Shown piece after piece: positions 35,440 through 43,929 of a DNA stretch of 64,000 bases. This stretch comes from Candidatus Delongbacteria bacterium (GTDB lineage: Bacteria; CAIWAD01), in contig JACKCN010000008.1 of the NCBI GenBank assembly GCA_020634015.1, forward strand, positions 1 through 64,000. Direction: 5' to 3'. The notes under the pieces are model-generated. The model was not told the origin of the DNA. It was given only the letters and a program-made list of their open reading frames with translations, and did not search any database. How positions within the stretch are numbered: position 1 is the stretch's first letter; the number at the start of each line of letters is the position of its first letter. The translations under genes and the position numbers were made by a program.

Positions 35440-35935
35440 CAGCGTCCACCACGAAACGTGCGTCTCAACCAACGCATGGTCGGCACAACACACACCAATG
35501 TTTGCTGGCAACCCCAAGCGCTAACGCCTGCCGGCAACCTCAGCGCCAACGGCGCGCCCAAACCCAGCCCGGGGCAACGCCCCGGGGTCTCGGGCACCGA
35601 CTCCCCCACCGCGGGGGCTTCACCGCCTCCTGCATGGTGGTGCGAAGTACCACGCGTTCCATCGATGCATGATGGCGCACCGCATCCTTCACCTCCGCGG
35701 CGGTCGCTTCGTGGTGCGGGAGACTTCTTGGCGCGGGCCATCCCAGCCAGATGTCTTCAGGCTCTCTCGATGAGATCCGCACTTCAAGATTGCTGGAGTC
35801 GGCAACCCGCCATGGAGATCTGTTGATTTTCCCATTGCTCCAGATGCTCGCCCTTGTTATCGTCGGCCCGCCTTCAGCGCCCCGAGGATCGGAACGACAT
35901 CCGGTTCCGGGCGGCGTCAAGGTGCGGATGGCCGT
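35440..35935. repeat. Suspected dispersed repeat or mobile-element remnant, no gene
   Basis: This GC-rich block has no convincing gene but many short self-complementary pieces, for example CCCGGGGC-aac-GCCCCGGG at 35568-35586 and a CCCCC/GGGGG pair nearby. Conceptual translations contain the low-complexity phrase PSPGQRPGVSG, which in my experience occurs in spurious frames of multicopy repeats. Copy number within the genome cannot be judged from one window. It may be a repeat element or a degenerate transposon end. Confidence 0.35.
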
Positions 35936-35977
35936 CGCCGGATTCCGCCTTCATGCGTTTCTGTGTATGGAGGCCCG

Positions 35978-36973
35978 ATGGCGGCCGCGAACCGTGATCC
36001 AGGCAACGACGGACACACCCTTCTCTACGCCGACTGCCAGTGCTGCCCGCGCCGCTGCCGGGTCGACCGTCTGGCTGGGCAGCTGGGCTTCTGCCGCATC
36101 GGGGCCCGGATCCGGGTGTCACACAGTGGGCTGCACTTCGGCGAAGAGCCGCCGATCACCGGCAGCCGTGGGTCGGGCACCGTGTTTCTCACGGGCTGCA
36201 ACCTGCGTTGCGTCTTCTGTCAGAATCACCAGATCAGCCAGCAATTCAGCCGCCACGGGGACGCGGGGCTGAGCCCGCGCGAGCTGGCCCTGCGCATGCT
36301 CGAGCTGGAACGGCTGGGGGCACACAACATCAACCTGGTGTCCCCCTCGCACCAGCTTCATGGTCTGGCCGATGCCATCGTGGCCGCCCGTGAGCTGGGG
36401 CTGAGCGTGCCGATCGTCTACAATTCCAATGGCTACGATTCGGTCGAGGCGCTGCGGCGCATCCGCGGGCTGGTGCAGATCTACCTGCCGGACCTGAAAT
36501 ATCTGGACCTGGAACTGGCCCACGAGTATTCAGCCGCCGGCGACTATGCGGAGGTGGTGCCCGGGGTGCTGCGCGAGATGCAGGACCAGGTCGGCCAGCT
36601 GCAACTGGACGCTGACGGCATCGCCGAGCGCGGCCTGCTGGTGCGCCACCTGGTGCTGCCCGGTTGCGTGCAGAACACGCGCCGTTGCCTCGACTTCCTG
36701 GCGGAATTCTTCCCCCAGGTGCAGCTCAGCCTGATGGCCCAGTACTCGCCCCAGTACAAGGCGATCGGGATTCCCGGCATCGACCGGCCGCTGTCCGGGC
36801 TGGAGTACGAAGACGTGCTGGATCACGCCCTCGAGCTGGGCTTCGAGAACGCCTACATTCAGGAGCTGGAGAGCCAGGACCAGCACCTGCCCGACTTCTC
36901 CCGGGAACAGCCCTTTGATTTCGGCGAGACGGAAGCGCTCCTGCGCCGACCACCGGAGAGCGCCGCGCCCTAG
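35978..36973 (+). CDS. Radical SAM protein of the PflA-like COG1313 group
   Basis: A 331-residue radical SAM enzyme with the cluster motif CNLRCVFC (C74, C78, C81) following GTVFLTGC, and a further Cys-rich N-terminus (DCQCCPRRCRVDR, GFCRIG). Segments NINLVSPSHQLHG, VPIVYNSNGYDSVE and IYLPDLKY are typical of uncharacterised pyruvate-formate-lyase-activase-like proteins. The target protein or reaction is unknown. ATG 35978 follows GGAGG closely; GTG 35963 is an alternative. No glycyl-radical enzyme gene is adjacent. Confidence 0.87.
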   Translation: MAAANRDPGNDGHTLLYADCQCCPRRCRVDRLAGQLGFCRIGARIRVSHSGLHFGEEPPITGSRGSGTVFLTGCNLRCVFCQNHQISQQFSRHGDAGLSPRELALRMLELERLGAHNINLVSPSHQLHGLADAIVAARELGLSVPIVYNSNGYDSVEALRRIRGLVQIYLPDLKYLDLELAHEYSAAGDYAEVVPGVLREMQDQVGQLQLDADGIAERGLLVRHLVLPGCVQNTRRCLDFLAEFFPQVQLSLMAQYSPQYKAIGIPGIDRPLSGLEYEDVLDHALELGFENAYIQELESQDQHLPDFSREQPFDFGETEALLRRPPESAAP

Positions 36974-37091
36974 GGCCCATCTCCATTCTTCAGCAGTTTC
37001 CGTCTGCTCGCACGGGGGATGATGCCAACCCGCACAGTGAGCACTCCGGGCGATTGGCCCCCGCTCAATCCTTGATTCGCAAGGGCGGTGT

Positions 37092-37124
37092 TTGCAGATT
37101 GTCGGCGCAAACGACAATCTGCAA
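37092..37124. promoter_or_regulatory. Perfect inverted repeat before the second DUF4143 ATPase gene
   Basis: TTGCAGATTGTCG (37092-37104) is exactly complementary to CGACAATCTGCAA (37112-37124), with a seven-base spacer. It ends nine bases before the ATG at 37134, so it overlaps the ribosome-binding region. It could act as a DNA operator or an RNA hairpin masking the start. The layout parallels that before 10234, but the bases are unrelated. Confidence 0.75.
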
Positions 37125-37133
37125 GGTGGGTTC

Positions 37134-38339
37134 ATGTATCATCCACGCCAACTTGAAGCAACGGCACGGAGTCTGTTCAACTCCTTTCCGGTGCTGACCC
37201 TGACGGGACCCCGGCAATCCGGAAAGACCACCCTGGTCAGGCATCTCTTCCCTGAGCTGGCCTATCTGAATCTGGAAGAGCCCCAGATCAGGGCCTTGAT
37301 GGCCGCGGACCCGATCGCCTTTCTGGATGCCCATCCGCAGGGCATGCTGCTGGACGAAATCCAGCGACTTCCGGAACTGCTGAGCCACATCCAGGCTCGT
37401 GTGGACGCCAGGCCCGGAAACGGACAATTCGTCATCACGGGCAGTGAGCAGACCAGCCTTCGTTCGGGAGTCTCACAATCGCTGGCAGGCCGCACCGCGA
37501 TGTTGCGCCTGCTGCCGCTCAGCATGGCGGAACTGGACATCGCCAACTCAGGAATGTCGGTCGAGGAACTGTTGTTTTCAGGATTCTACCCTCGGATTCA
37601 GCTGGAACACCAACCACCGTATCACGCACATTCCGCCTACATCCAGACCTATCTCGAACGGGACTTGCGCCAGCAGGGCGAGATCCGTCTGATGTCCACA
37701 TTCCAGAGCTTTCTCGCACTGTGTGCCGGACGAGTCGGACAGCTGCTGAACCTGCATTCCATGGCCAACGAACTGGGCACAGCCACTTCCACACTGCGCA
37801 ACTGGATCAGTCTGCTGGAAGATGCCTGCATCGTCTTCCTGCTGCAACCCTGGCACGCCAATCTTGGGAAGCGACTGGTGAAGACACCCAAACTCTACTT
37901 TCACGATGTCGGGCTTGCCAGTTTTCTGCTTGGGATCGAACACGCATCTCAATTGAACAACCACCCACTCAAGGGCAATCTCTTCGAAAATCTGTGTGTC
38001 AGCGAGGCTCTCAAGCATCGTTACAATCGCGGATTGCGAAGCAACCTTTTCTTCTATCGGGACAGTACGGGAAACGAAGTGGATCTGGTGCTTGAAAATG
38101 TGGCCGGACCCTTGCTGCTGGAGATCAAATCGTCACGCACCTTGCACCAGGATTCCGTCAAGGGAATGGCGGCCTTCATGCGGGCAACCGGTCAGTCAAA
38201 TCCACAGCGTGTCATCGTGTATCAAGGAGAATCCCGCCCTTCGGCATTCGGTGCCCGGGCAATTCATCATACGGAGCTGGATCGGATTCTGGCCGAGAGC
38301 AATCCGGGGAATCCAGCAGGCACGCCGGATTCCCCGTGA
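37134..38339 (+). CDS. AAA-type ATPase of the DUF4143 (COG1373) family
   Basis: A 401-residue protein: Walker A GPRQSGKT (25-32), Walker B MLLDEIQ (71-77), sensor VITGSEQ (100-106). A winged-helix segment follows (ATSTLRNWISLLEDACIVFLL), then the DUF4143 C-terminal domain with a nuclease-like core (DSTGNEVDLVLEN, LLLEIKSSRT: an E/D-x-K pattern). It is only distantly similar to the ATPase at 10234. AAGGTGGG precedes the ATG. A solitary gene with no functional link to its neighbours, which suggests mobility. The family's function is unproven. Confidence 0.92.
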   Translation: MYHPRQLEATARSLFNSFPVLTLTGPRQSGKTTLVRHLFPELAYLNLEEPQIRALMAADPIAFLDAHPQGMLLDEIQRLPELLSHIQARVDARPGNGQFVITGSEQTSLRSGVSQSLAGRTAMLRLLPLSMAELDIANSGMSVEELLFSGFYPRIQLEHQPPYHAHSAYIQTYLERDLRQQGEIRLMSTFQSFLALCAGRVGQLLNLHSMANELGTATSTLRNWISLLEDACIVFLLQPWHANLGKRLVKTPKLYFHDVGLASFLLGIEHASQLNNHPLKGNLFENLCVSEALKHRYNRGLRSNLFFYRDSTGNEVDLVLENVAGPLLLEIKSSRTLHQDSVKGMAAFMRATGQSNPQRVIVYQGESRPSAFGARAIHHTELDRILAESNPGNPAGTPDSP

Positions 38340-38369
38340 GTATCCCTTGATTCGTGAGCCAGGCACGGC

Positions 38370-39203
38370 TCAGTCGCAGCAGTCCGGACCGCAGCACGGT
38401 TCACCGCCCGGCTTGACCGCCTGAATGGACGCACTGGTGACCAGATCATCCAGACCCATTCCGGGCGCCCACTTCTTCACCAGTTCGCGGCTGGAATCCT
38501 TCGGCACGATGCGCACCCGCTCGAAGCCCGCGGCCTCCATCAGCTCGCCCAGCACGGCCATGTGCTCGGCGCCCGAGACACAGGCGCTGTAGAGCTGCGT
38601 GTCGTTGCGGATCTCGTCGGGTATGGGCGCGGTGGCCACCACATCGCTGATCGCCAGCCGCCCGCCGGGCTTGAGCACACGAAAGGCTTCGCGGAAGACC
38701 CGGGCCTTGTCCGGACTCAGGTTGATCACGCAGTTCGAGAGGATCACATCCACCAGCCCATCGCCCACGGGCAGGTTCTCGATCTCGCCCAGACGGAAGT
38801 CCACCTGGGGAAAGTCGCCCTTCTCGGCATTGGCGCGGGCCTTGCTGACCATGTCGGGGGTCATGTCCACACCGATCACGAAGCCCTCCTTGCCCACCTT
38901 CAATGCGGCCAGGAAACAGTCCACACCGCCGCCGGCTCCCAGATCGAGCACGGTTTCGCCTGACTTCAGCTCGGCGATGGCCTGGGGGTTGCCACAGCCC
39001 AGGCCCATGTTGGCGCCCTCTGGCAGCAGGTCCAGGTCGGCCTGGCTGTAACCCATCAGGGTGGACAGTTCGGCGGTCAGTTGCAGGCCACTGTCGCCAC
39101 AGCAGGTGTTGGGTCCGCAGCAGCCCTCGGCATTGGCGTTGGCCACGCTGGCGTAGCTCTTGCGCACGCCCTGGCGGATCTGGTCGAATTTCATGGTGCT
39201 CAT
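38370..39203 (-). CDS. arsM: Arsenite S-adenosylmethionine methyltransferase
   Basis: A 277-residue ArsM. The SAM-binding motif is VLDLGAGGGVDCFLAA. The three cysteines known to bind As(III) are present in GLGCGNP, LSNCVINL and YSACVSGAEH. An N-terminal GCCGPNTCCGD and C-terminal CCGPDCCD add further thiols. The enzyme methylates arsenite to mono- to trimethylated arsenicals. It lies four bases downstream of arsR and is presumably derepressed by arsenite. No arsenite pump or arsC is in the window. Confidence 0.96.
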   Translation of the reverse strand: MSTMKFDQIRQGVRKSYASVANANAEGCCGPNTCCGDSGLQLTAELSTLMGYSQADLDLLPEGANMGLGCGNPQAIAELKSGETVLDLGAGGGVDCFLAALKVGKEGFVIGVDMTPDMVSKARANAEKGDFPQVDFRLGEIENLPVGDGLVDVILSNCVINLSPDKARVFREAFRVLKPGGRLAISDVVATAPIPDEIRNDTQLYSACVSGAEHMAVLGELMEAAGFERVRIVPKDSSRELVKKWAPGMGLDDLVTSASIQAVKPGGEPCCGPDCCD

Positions 39204-39207
39204 GGAT

Positions 39208-39636
39208 CTATCCTTTTGCTTGTGTTGTCACATCGATATGAGTCGCGGGATCGCAACAGTCGGCGCCCGGGGCACAGCATGCTCCGCCACCGGTCGCCCG
39301 TTCGAGCCCGCTGCGGAGGGTCTGGGAGAAGAAGTCGGCCAGGCTGGCGAGCACCTCGGGATCGACCCAGCAATCCATGTGGCGGCCGCGGCGTTCCATG
39401 CGGATCAGGCCGGTCTGGCGCAGTTCCTTGAGGTGATGGCTGACCGTGGAGGGCGCCAGATCCAGCTCCTCCATGATGTCGCCCACACAGGCGGGGGCAT
39501 TGTCATGGACTTCGCAATGGGTGCCGGGCGGGCAGCAGTCCAGATGCTCGCGGAAGATCCGCAGCCGGTGAGGATTGCCCAGCGCGCGAAAACAGGAGGC
39601 CAGCTCCTCGGTGGTGAGAGTTCGATTGTTCGACAT
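39208..39636 (-). CDS. arsR: ArsR/SmtB-family arsenic-responsive repressor
   Basis: A 142-residue winged-helix repressor (LASCFRALGNPHRLRIFREH, then MEELDLAPSTVSHHLKELRQTGLI). Likely sensor cysteines lie in CCPPGTHCEVHDNAPAC near the N-terminal helices. The tail GACCAPGADCCD resembles the ArsM tail. The start at 39636 lacks a Shine-Dalgarno sequence and sits on the predicted transcription start, so the mRNA may be leaderless. An upstream in-frame start would fall within the promoter. It controls arsM, four bases downstream. Confidence 0.93.
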   Translation of the reverse strand: MSNNRTLTTEELASCFRALGNPHRLRIFREHLDCCPPGTHCEVHDNAPACVGDIMEELDLAPSTVSHHLKELRQTGLIRMERRGRHMDCWVDPEVLASLADFFSQTLRSGLERATGGGACCAPGADCCDPATHIDVTTQAKG

Positions 39637-39644
39637 GCGTCGAA
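39629..39644. promoter_or_regulatory. Putative ArsR operator
   Basis: TTCGAC and GTCGAA form a perfect inverted repeat around a four-base centre. It overlaps the -10 element and the arsR start codon, where a bound repressor would block RNA polymerase. Confidence 0.65.
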
Positions 39645-39672
39645 ATAACGAGTCTGGAATCGGAAGAGTCAA
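39643..39672 (-). promoter_or_regulatory. Sigma-70-like promoter of arsR-arsM
   Basis: On the minus strand TTGACT (plus 39667-39672) and TTATTT (plus 39643-39648) are 18 bases apart. Transcription would begin near 39636, coinciding with the arsR ATG. Confidence 0.6.
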
Positions 39673-39751
39673 GGGGGCGCGGAAGATTCAATCACACGTC
39701 ATCAATGGAAGGGTCGTGTTCTTCGCTTTGCCAGAAGACAAAGTTGAGTCT

Positions 39752-40855
39752 TCATGGTGCCGTGAATCGAAACCCCGTGAAGCGCAAGGCGACCGGTCCC
39801 GAGAACCCCGTCAGGCTGATGCGCATGCGCACGGGGCGAAATGAATCCGGGATCCCATGGACCTCACGGTGACTGTCCAGCAGATTCACCCGTACTCTGT
39901 ACCAAGGGGAATTCGGGATAGCGGTGATGGCCCAGGTGTACTGCGAACCAGCGGGCAGTGCAATCGGGTTCAACGGCATCGTGTAGCGGTAATACCCTTC
40001 ATCAAGATCCACAGTATTGTTGCCATTCAGATCTTCTGTGTCTGGTATGATTTGATCGGAGTCCCTCGAGTTGCCCTCTGTTCCATGTGGATTTGTATCG
40101 CGGATGCTCCAGCCTCCATCATCAGGAGCCCGAAGATAGTCGTCGAATGACCACGGATCATTCACGCCACGGCTGAAATCGCCATCGACGTCCTCGAAAT
40201 CATAGATATCGCCAAGCTGCACGATCATCTGTTCTTCAGTTCCGGTCCAGTTCGCCACTTCAACGGGTATCGGCCAATCCAGATCACGGCCTGACATCTG
40301 ATCCAAGCCGACATCTTCAAAGGTTGTCAGCATGCCGTCATAATTGAAGTCTTCTGTATCCAAGAAGCCATTGGGAATGACATCCTCGCTGAACTGGCCC
40401 ATGTCCAGAACCAGTGCGCCCTGGCTTGCCAGGGTATCCACCAGCATCAAGAACTCGACCTGTGTCGCGAAGTTGGTGAGGAAGTTGGTGACCCCGTTGC
40501 GCGTGGTCATGGAGCCGTAGCTGTCAGGGTCAATCTGAACCACACCAACCGAGTCGATGACGGCCCATGGATCGTACAGGCACTGAAGTACGCGGTACTC
40601 TGTCTCTTCGGCACCGGCATCAAACGCGACGGGGTCCAACTCCGAAAACAGAATCGGATCACTCAGTGTGAACCAATGGAAGCGTCCACGTTGGGTGGCG
40701 TTCTCGAATGGCAGGGAAGAACGTGCCCAGTCCATATGCCCGGTCAGCAGTGTGTCCTGCAGCACGATTTCCCCGTTCGAGTTGTTCCCATCATCGCAGG
40801 CGGAAAGAAGTCCAACTCCCACGACGGCGCAACAGAGAATCCAGGCCTTGCTCAT
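39752..40855 (-). CDS. Lipoprotein with a SprA-like segment
   Basis: A 367-residue predicted lipoprotein (lipobox LLSAC, C20). Residues 148-163 (LVLDMGQFSEDVIPNG) and the context YRVLQCLYDP before it resemble the repeating pattern in SprA/Sov (FDLGNxSEDVLxxG), the type IX translocon of Bacteroidota. Two acidic stretches (DTEDFNYDG, DLNGNNTVDLDEGYY) look like calcium-binding loops. It is far shorter than SprA, so it is not the translocon itself. No other family is recognised. It appears monocistronic. Confidence 0.55.
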   Translation of the reverse strand: MSKAWILCCAVVGVGLLSACDDGNNSNGEIVLQDTLLTGHMDWARSSLPFENATQRGRFHWFTLSDPILFSELDPVAFDAGAEETEYRVLQCLYDPWAVIDSVGVVQIDPDSYGSMTTRNGVTNFLTNFATQVEFLMLVDTLASQGALVLDMGQFSEDVIPNGFLDTEDFNYDGMLTTFEDVGLDQMSGRDLDWPIPVEVANWTGTEEQMIVQLGDIYDFEDVDGDFSRGVNDPWSFDDYLRAPDDGGWSIRDTNPHGTEGNSRDSDQIIPDTEDLNGNNTVDLDEGYYRYTMPLNPIALPAGSQYTWAITAIPNSPWYRVRVNLLDSHREVHGIPDSFRPVRMRISLTGFSGPVALRFTGFRFTAP

Positions 40856-40936
40856 CGATGAATCCTTCCAGACAATCTGAATTCTCGGTATACCGGAAAT
40901 GAGAGCATCATACTTCGGGCCATTCCGGAGCTCAAC

Positions 40937-41116
40937 TCAGCTGGCCCGACCGCGCCGGGTCAGTACCATGAAAGGCACCCACCACAGCGCGATCAACAGC
41001 ATCACGATGGTATTCGAAGTCTTGCGGTCTTCCACAAGGAGTGACACCGCGATCATCGCCAATGCGAAAGCCAGGGCAATCAAAATGTTCAGGCTGCGCG
41101 CACGGTTTCTGGTCAT
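40937..41116 (-). CDS. Small two-helix membrane protein
   Basis: A 59-residue protein with two hydrophobic segments (about 10-27 and 35-52) separated by EDRKTSNT. It ends in an Arg-rich, presumably cytoplasmic tail. The ATG at 41116 has AAGGG six bases upstream; an ATG at 41137 is in frame but lacks a site. No family recognised. It follows selD on the same strand by 57 bases. Confidence 0.55.
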   Translation of the reverse strand: MTRNRARSLNILIALAFALAMIAVSLLVEDRKTSNTIVMLLIALWWVPFMVLTRRGRAS

Positions 41117-41173
41117 GTCAGGCCCTTCGCGCTTCATTCGTGTCCGCTTCTGTCCACGGATCCGGGAATCTCC

Positions 41174-42223
41174 TCACTGGACGACAACCCCCGCCTTTCC
41201 CGCCTCCAGCCGACCGATCACGGCCGCCGAGGCGAAGCCTTCCTTGCGGAAGATGGACAGCACCTCGTCCGCCGCGTCCGGTGCGCAGCTCACCAGCAGG
41301 CCGCCGCTGGTCTGGGGGTCGGTCAGCAGCCATTTGTGGATCTCACTGTGTGCGCCCAGATCCACGTCGGCACCATAACTCTTCCAGTTGCGCTTGCTGG
41401 CGCCGGTCACGAAACCCGCTTCCGCCAATTCGAGAACGTGGGGCAGCAGAGGAATCGAGTTCCAGTCCAGACGAGCGTGCAGGCCGGAACCGCGGCAGAG
41501 TTCCAGCAGGTGGCCCAGCAGACCGAAACCCGTGACGTCCGTGATGGCGTGCACGTCGTCCATCAGCCCCAGGGGTGTGCCCGGGGTGTTGAGCTGGGTG
41601 GTGCTGGCGATCATGATGTCGTAGACCGCAGGCTCCAGCTTGTTTTCGCGCAGGGCGGCGCTGTGGATGCCCACGCCCAGCGCCTTGCCCAGAATCAGCA
41701 CATCGCCGGCGCGGGCGGCGTCATTGCGCTTGACACGGCCGGGGTGGATCGAGCCAATGGCCACCAGCCCGTAGATCGGTTCCACGCTGTCAATGCTGTG
41801 GCCTCCCGCGATGGGAATGCCCGCCGCCCGGCAGACGCTCTCGCCCCCGGCCAGAATCTCACGGATGACTTCCGGGGCCAGCTTGTCGATGGGCATGGCC
41901 ACCAGGGCCAGTGCGAAGAGCGGCTTGCCTCCCATGGCGTACACATCCGACAGGGCATTGGTCGCCGCGATCGCGCCGAAGTGGAAGGGATTGTCCACGA
42001 TGGGCATGAAGAAATCCGTGGTGGCCACGATGGCGTGCTCGTCGCTCAGCTTGTACACGGCCGCGTCATCCCGCGATTCGTTGCCCACCAGCAAATCGGG
42101 CGGGACCAGTCCCTTGACCGTATCGGCCAGCAGACTCTCCAGCACGCCGGGCGCCAACTTGCAGCCGCAACCACCGCCGTGTGCCAGCCGGGTCAGGCGC
42201 ATGTCCTGGGATTCCGAAAACAT
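41174..42223 (-). CDS. selD: Selenide, water dikinase
   Basis: A 349-residue SelD making selenophosphate from selenide and ATP. The N-terminal catalytic loop HGGGCGCKL has cysteine rather than selenocysteine at the active position. Downstream lie the AIRS-type motifs DDAAVYKL, ATTDFFMPIVDNPFHFG and AGGHSIDSVEP. The start at 42223 is chosen because GGAGG is five bases upstream; an earlier ATG at 42235 includes that site. It implies selenouridine or selenoprotein synthesis elsewhere; no selA, selB or selU is here. Confidence 0.97.
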   Translation of the reverse strand: MFSESQDMRLTRLAHGGGCGCKLAPGVLESLLADTVKGLVPPDLLVGNESRDDAAVYKLSDEHAIVATTDFFMPIVDNPFHFGAIAATNALSDVYAMGGKPLFALALVAMPIDKLAPEVIREILAGGESVCRAAGIPIAGGHSIDSVEPIYGLVAIGSIHPGRVKRNDAARAGDVLILGKALGVGIHSAALRENKLEPAVYDIMIASTTQLNTPGTPLGLMDDVHAITDVTGFGLLGHLLELCRGSGLHARLDWNSIPLLPHVLELAEAGFVTGASKRNWKSYGADVDLGAHSEIHKWLLTDPQTSGGLLVSCAPDAADEVLSIFRKEGFASAAVIGRLEAGKAGVVVQ

Positions 42224-42265
42224 CTGATCCTCCATTGTTGACTCAGGCAGGGCGCGGTGTTCCGG

Positions 42266-43321
42266 TCAACGCAGCAGCGTGACTCGACCGGAAGCGCGCT
42301 CACCCCGTGCTTGCATGTCGTACAGAAAGATGCCGCTGGGCAACGCGTGTCCGCGGTCATCGGTACCGTCCCAGACCAGCTGCTGTTCGCCGGCCGGCAG
42401 CCAGTGGTCCACCAGTGTACGCACCCGTTGGCCGCGCAGATTGTACAGTACCAGACGGACGGCTGCCCCGTTCCCGTTGACCCAGTGGAAACGGGTCGCA
42501 GGGTTGAAAGGGTTCGGAGTCACCGAGACCACGCTGAAACTCGACGGTCGCGGATTCAAGGCGGTCTGCTGGGCCTGTGCCACGGCCAGGTCGGCCTGCT
42601 GGCGCAGGAAGCTGGCCAGCTCCGGGTCCAGACCGGCAGCCCAGGGCCAGTCGCTCACGTTCTCGTCAAAGAGCGTGGCCACGATGGTGCAGGCCGCGAG
42701 GAAGGTTCCGGACACTGCGGGATGATAGTTGTCGGCCGCCCAAAGCCCCAGCAGCGGGCGCTCGGCGTGCGCCAGTTGCCAGGCCAGACCTGCGGGGGCC
42801 ACGGTGGCTTGGAACTGCTGGCCGAAACTGAAGTAGGCCGCGCTCACGCTGTCCTGCATCTCATCATAGTCGGCGAAGGGCGTGCTGCACTCGTCGCCGA
42901 TGCACTGCTGCCCGCCCAGCCTCCAGCCCCAGGTCATGTAGAACAGGGTCTGGGCACCGGCGGCCCCGATCAGCGAGTCCAGGGTCGCGGCCGCGGGGCG
43001 GCTGCTGTTCTCGCGGTACCAGGGTATCACGGGCATCTGGCTCTGTTCCTGCAGCACCACCCAGTCCCAGCCCTCCGGGTCGGCGATGGCCTCCAGGGTG
43101 TTGGCGTGCTCCACGTGTTGGCTCCATGCGAAACCGCCGGGAGTGCTCTGGCCATGCTGAAGGAAGTGGCCACCCGCGTCGGCCAGATCGGCGACCATGC
43201 CGGGCAGATCATTGTAATAGGTATGGCTGTTTCCGATGAAGAGAACCCGCAGGCTCTGCTGGGCCCCTGCCTGCAGGACGCAGCAGAGCACCAGCAGGAT
43301 GGACCGGAGGGTCGATGTCAT
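42266..43321 (-). CDS. Secreted SGNH-like (DUF4886-type) protein with C-terminal sorting domain
   Basis: A 351-residue exported protein with a signal peptide ending near QAGAQ. It then has an SGNH-hydrolase-like start (LRVLFIGNSHTYYNDLPGM, block I with Ser) and a late DNYHPAVSG with Asp-x-x-His, consistent with an esterase-type catalytic set. The C-terminal 80 residues start VTPNPFNPATRFHW and contain LYNLRGQRVRTLVD and LPSGIFLYDMQA, the FlgD-like sorting module also found at 2909 and 21404. Substrate unknown. Confidence 0.83.
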   Translation of the reverse strand: MTSTLRSILLVLCCVLQAGAQQSLRVLFIGNSHTYYNDLPGMVADLADAGGHFLQHGQSTPGGFAWSQHVEHANTLEAIADPEGWDWVVLQEQSQMPVIPWYRENSSRPAAATLDSLIGAAGAQTLFYMTWGWRLGGQQCIGDECSTPFADYDEMQDSVSAAYFSFGQQFQATVAPAGLAWQLAHAERPLLGLWAADNYHPAVSGTFLAACTIVATLFDENVSDWPWAAGLDPELASFLRQQADLAVAQAQQTALNPRPSSFSVVSVTPNPFNPATRFHWVNGNGAAVRLVLYNLRGQRVRTLVDHWLPAGEQQLVWDGTDDRGHALPSGIFLYDMQARGERASGRVTLLR

Positions 43322-43405
43322 GAGGCGTCTCCCGGTTGCGATGGCGGCTGGCAATCTGGCAATGCGCGGCGGTGAATTCCCCCGACTATCTCCGCCGGTC
43401 GCAGG

Positions 43406-43433
43406 TTGCCACGTGCTCTGAAGCAAATGATAC
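43406..43433 (+). promoter_or_regulatory. Possible promoter of the metal efflux operon
   Basis: TTGCCA (43406-43411) and TGATAC (43428-43433) are 16 bases apart, about 40 bases before the first plus-strand start. The -10 match is modest. Confidence 0.3.
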
Positions 43434-43470
43434 TTGGTTCCCATTGTTCGAACTGACTAATTGGCGTCTC

Positions 43471-43869
43471 ATGAGCGATTCCGTCAACCCGATCGTGCGC
43501 ACCGTGCTGCCTCTGTTGCTGGTGCTGCAACTCTGCTTTCCATTCCTGCACCTGTGCCTGGAAGGGGAATGCGGCACCGCGGCCGGTCTGCACGGGTCCC
43601 ACACTGCCCACGTGCATGAAAGCTCGGATCTGGCCTGCCTTCAGTCGGTGGAAGGCCCCTGTCAGGACATTCGCTTCGAACTGGATGGCTCCACCCCGCT
43701 GCATCCCTCGGGGCGAGGCCAGATTCTGGCTCCCCTGCCTTTCCAAAGCGGAAACCTTGACCTTCGCTTCAACTCACTGAGCGCGCTCGCGTCCCCATTG
43801 CGCAGTGCCGAACCTGTCGCCACCGCCCCTCTCGACCTGCAACGACGGAATCCCATCCTGCGCAGCTGA
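43471..43869 (+). CDS. Small exported His/Cys-containing protein at the head of the efflux operon
   Basis: A 132-residue protein with a hydrophobic N-terminal segment (about 10-27). A short stretch with possible metal ligands follows (HLCLEGECG, HGSHTAHVHESSDLAC). No family is recognised firmly; it recalls the short proteins often placed before cusC/czcC genes. It lies 60 bases upstream of the TolC-like gene on the same strand. A metal-sensing or chaperone role is inference from position and composition. Confidence 0.5.
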   Translation: MSDSVNPIVRTVLPLLLVLQLCFPFLHLCLEGECGTAAGLHGSHTAHVHESSDLACLQSVEGPCQDIRFELDGSTPLHPSGRGQILAPLPFQSGNLDLRFNSLSALASPLRSAEPVATAPLDLQRRNPILRS

Positions 43870-43929
43870 GAGTCTCTCCCCCTCTGTCCGACTCTTTCCA
43901 TCCCTCAAGACCAGAACCGGAGATTCCTG

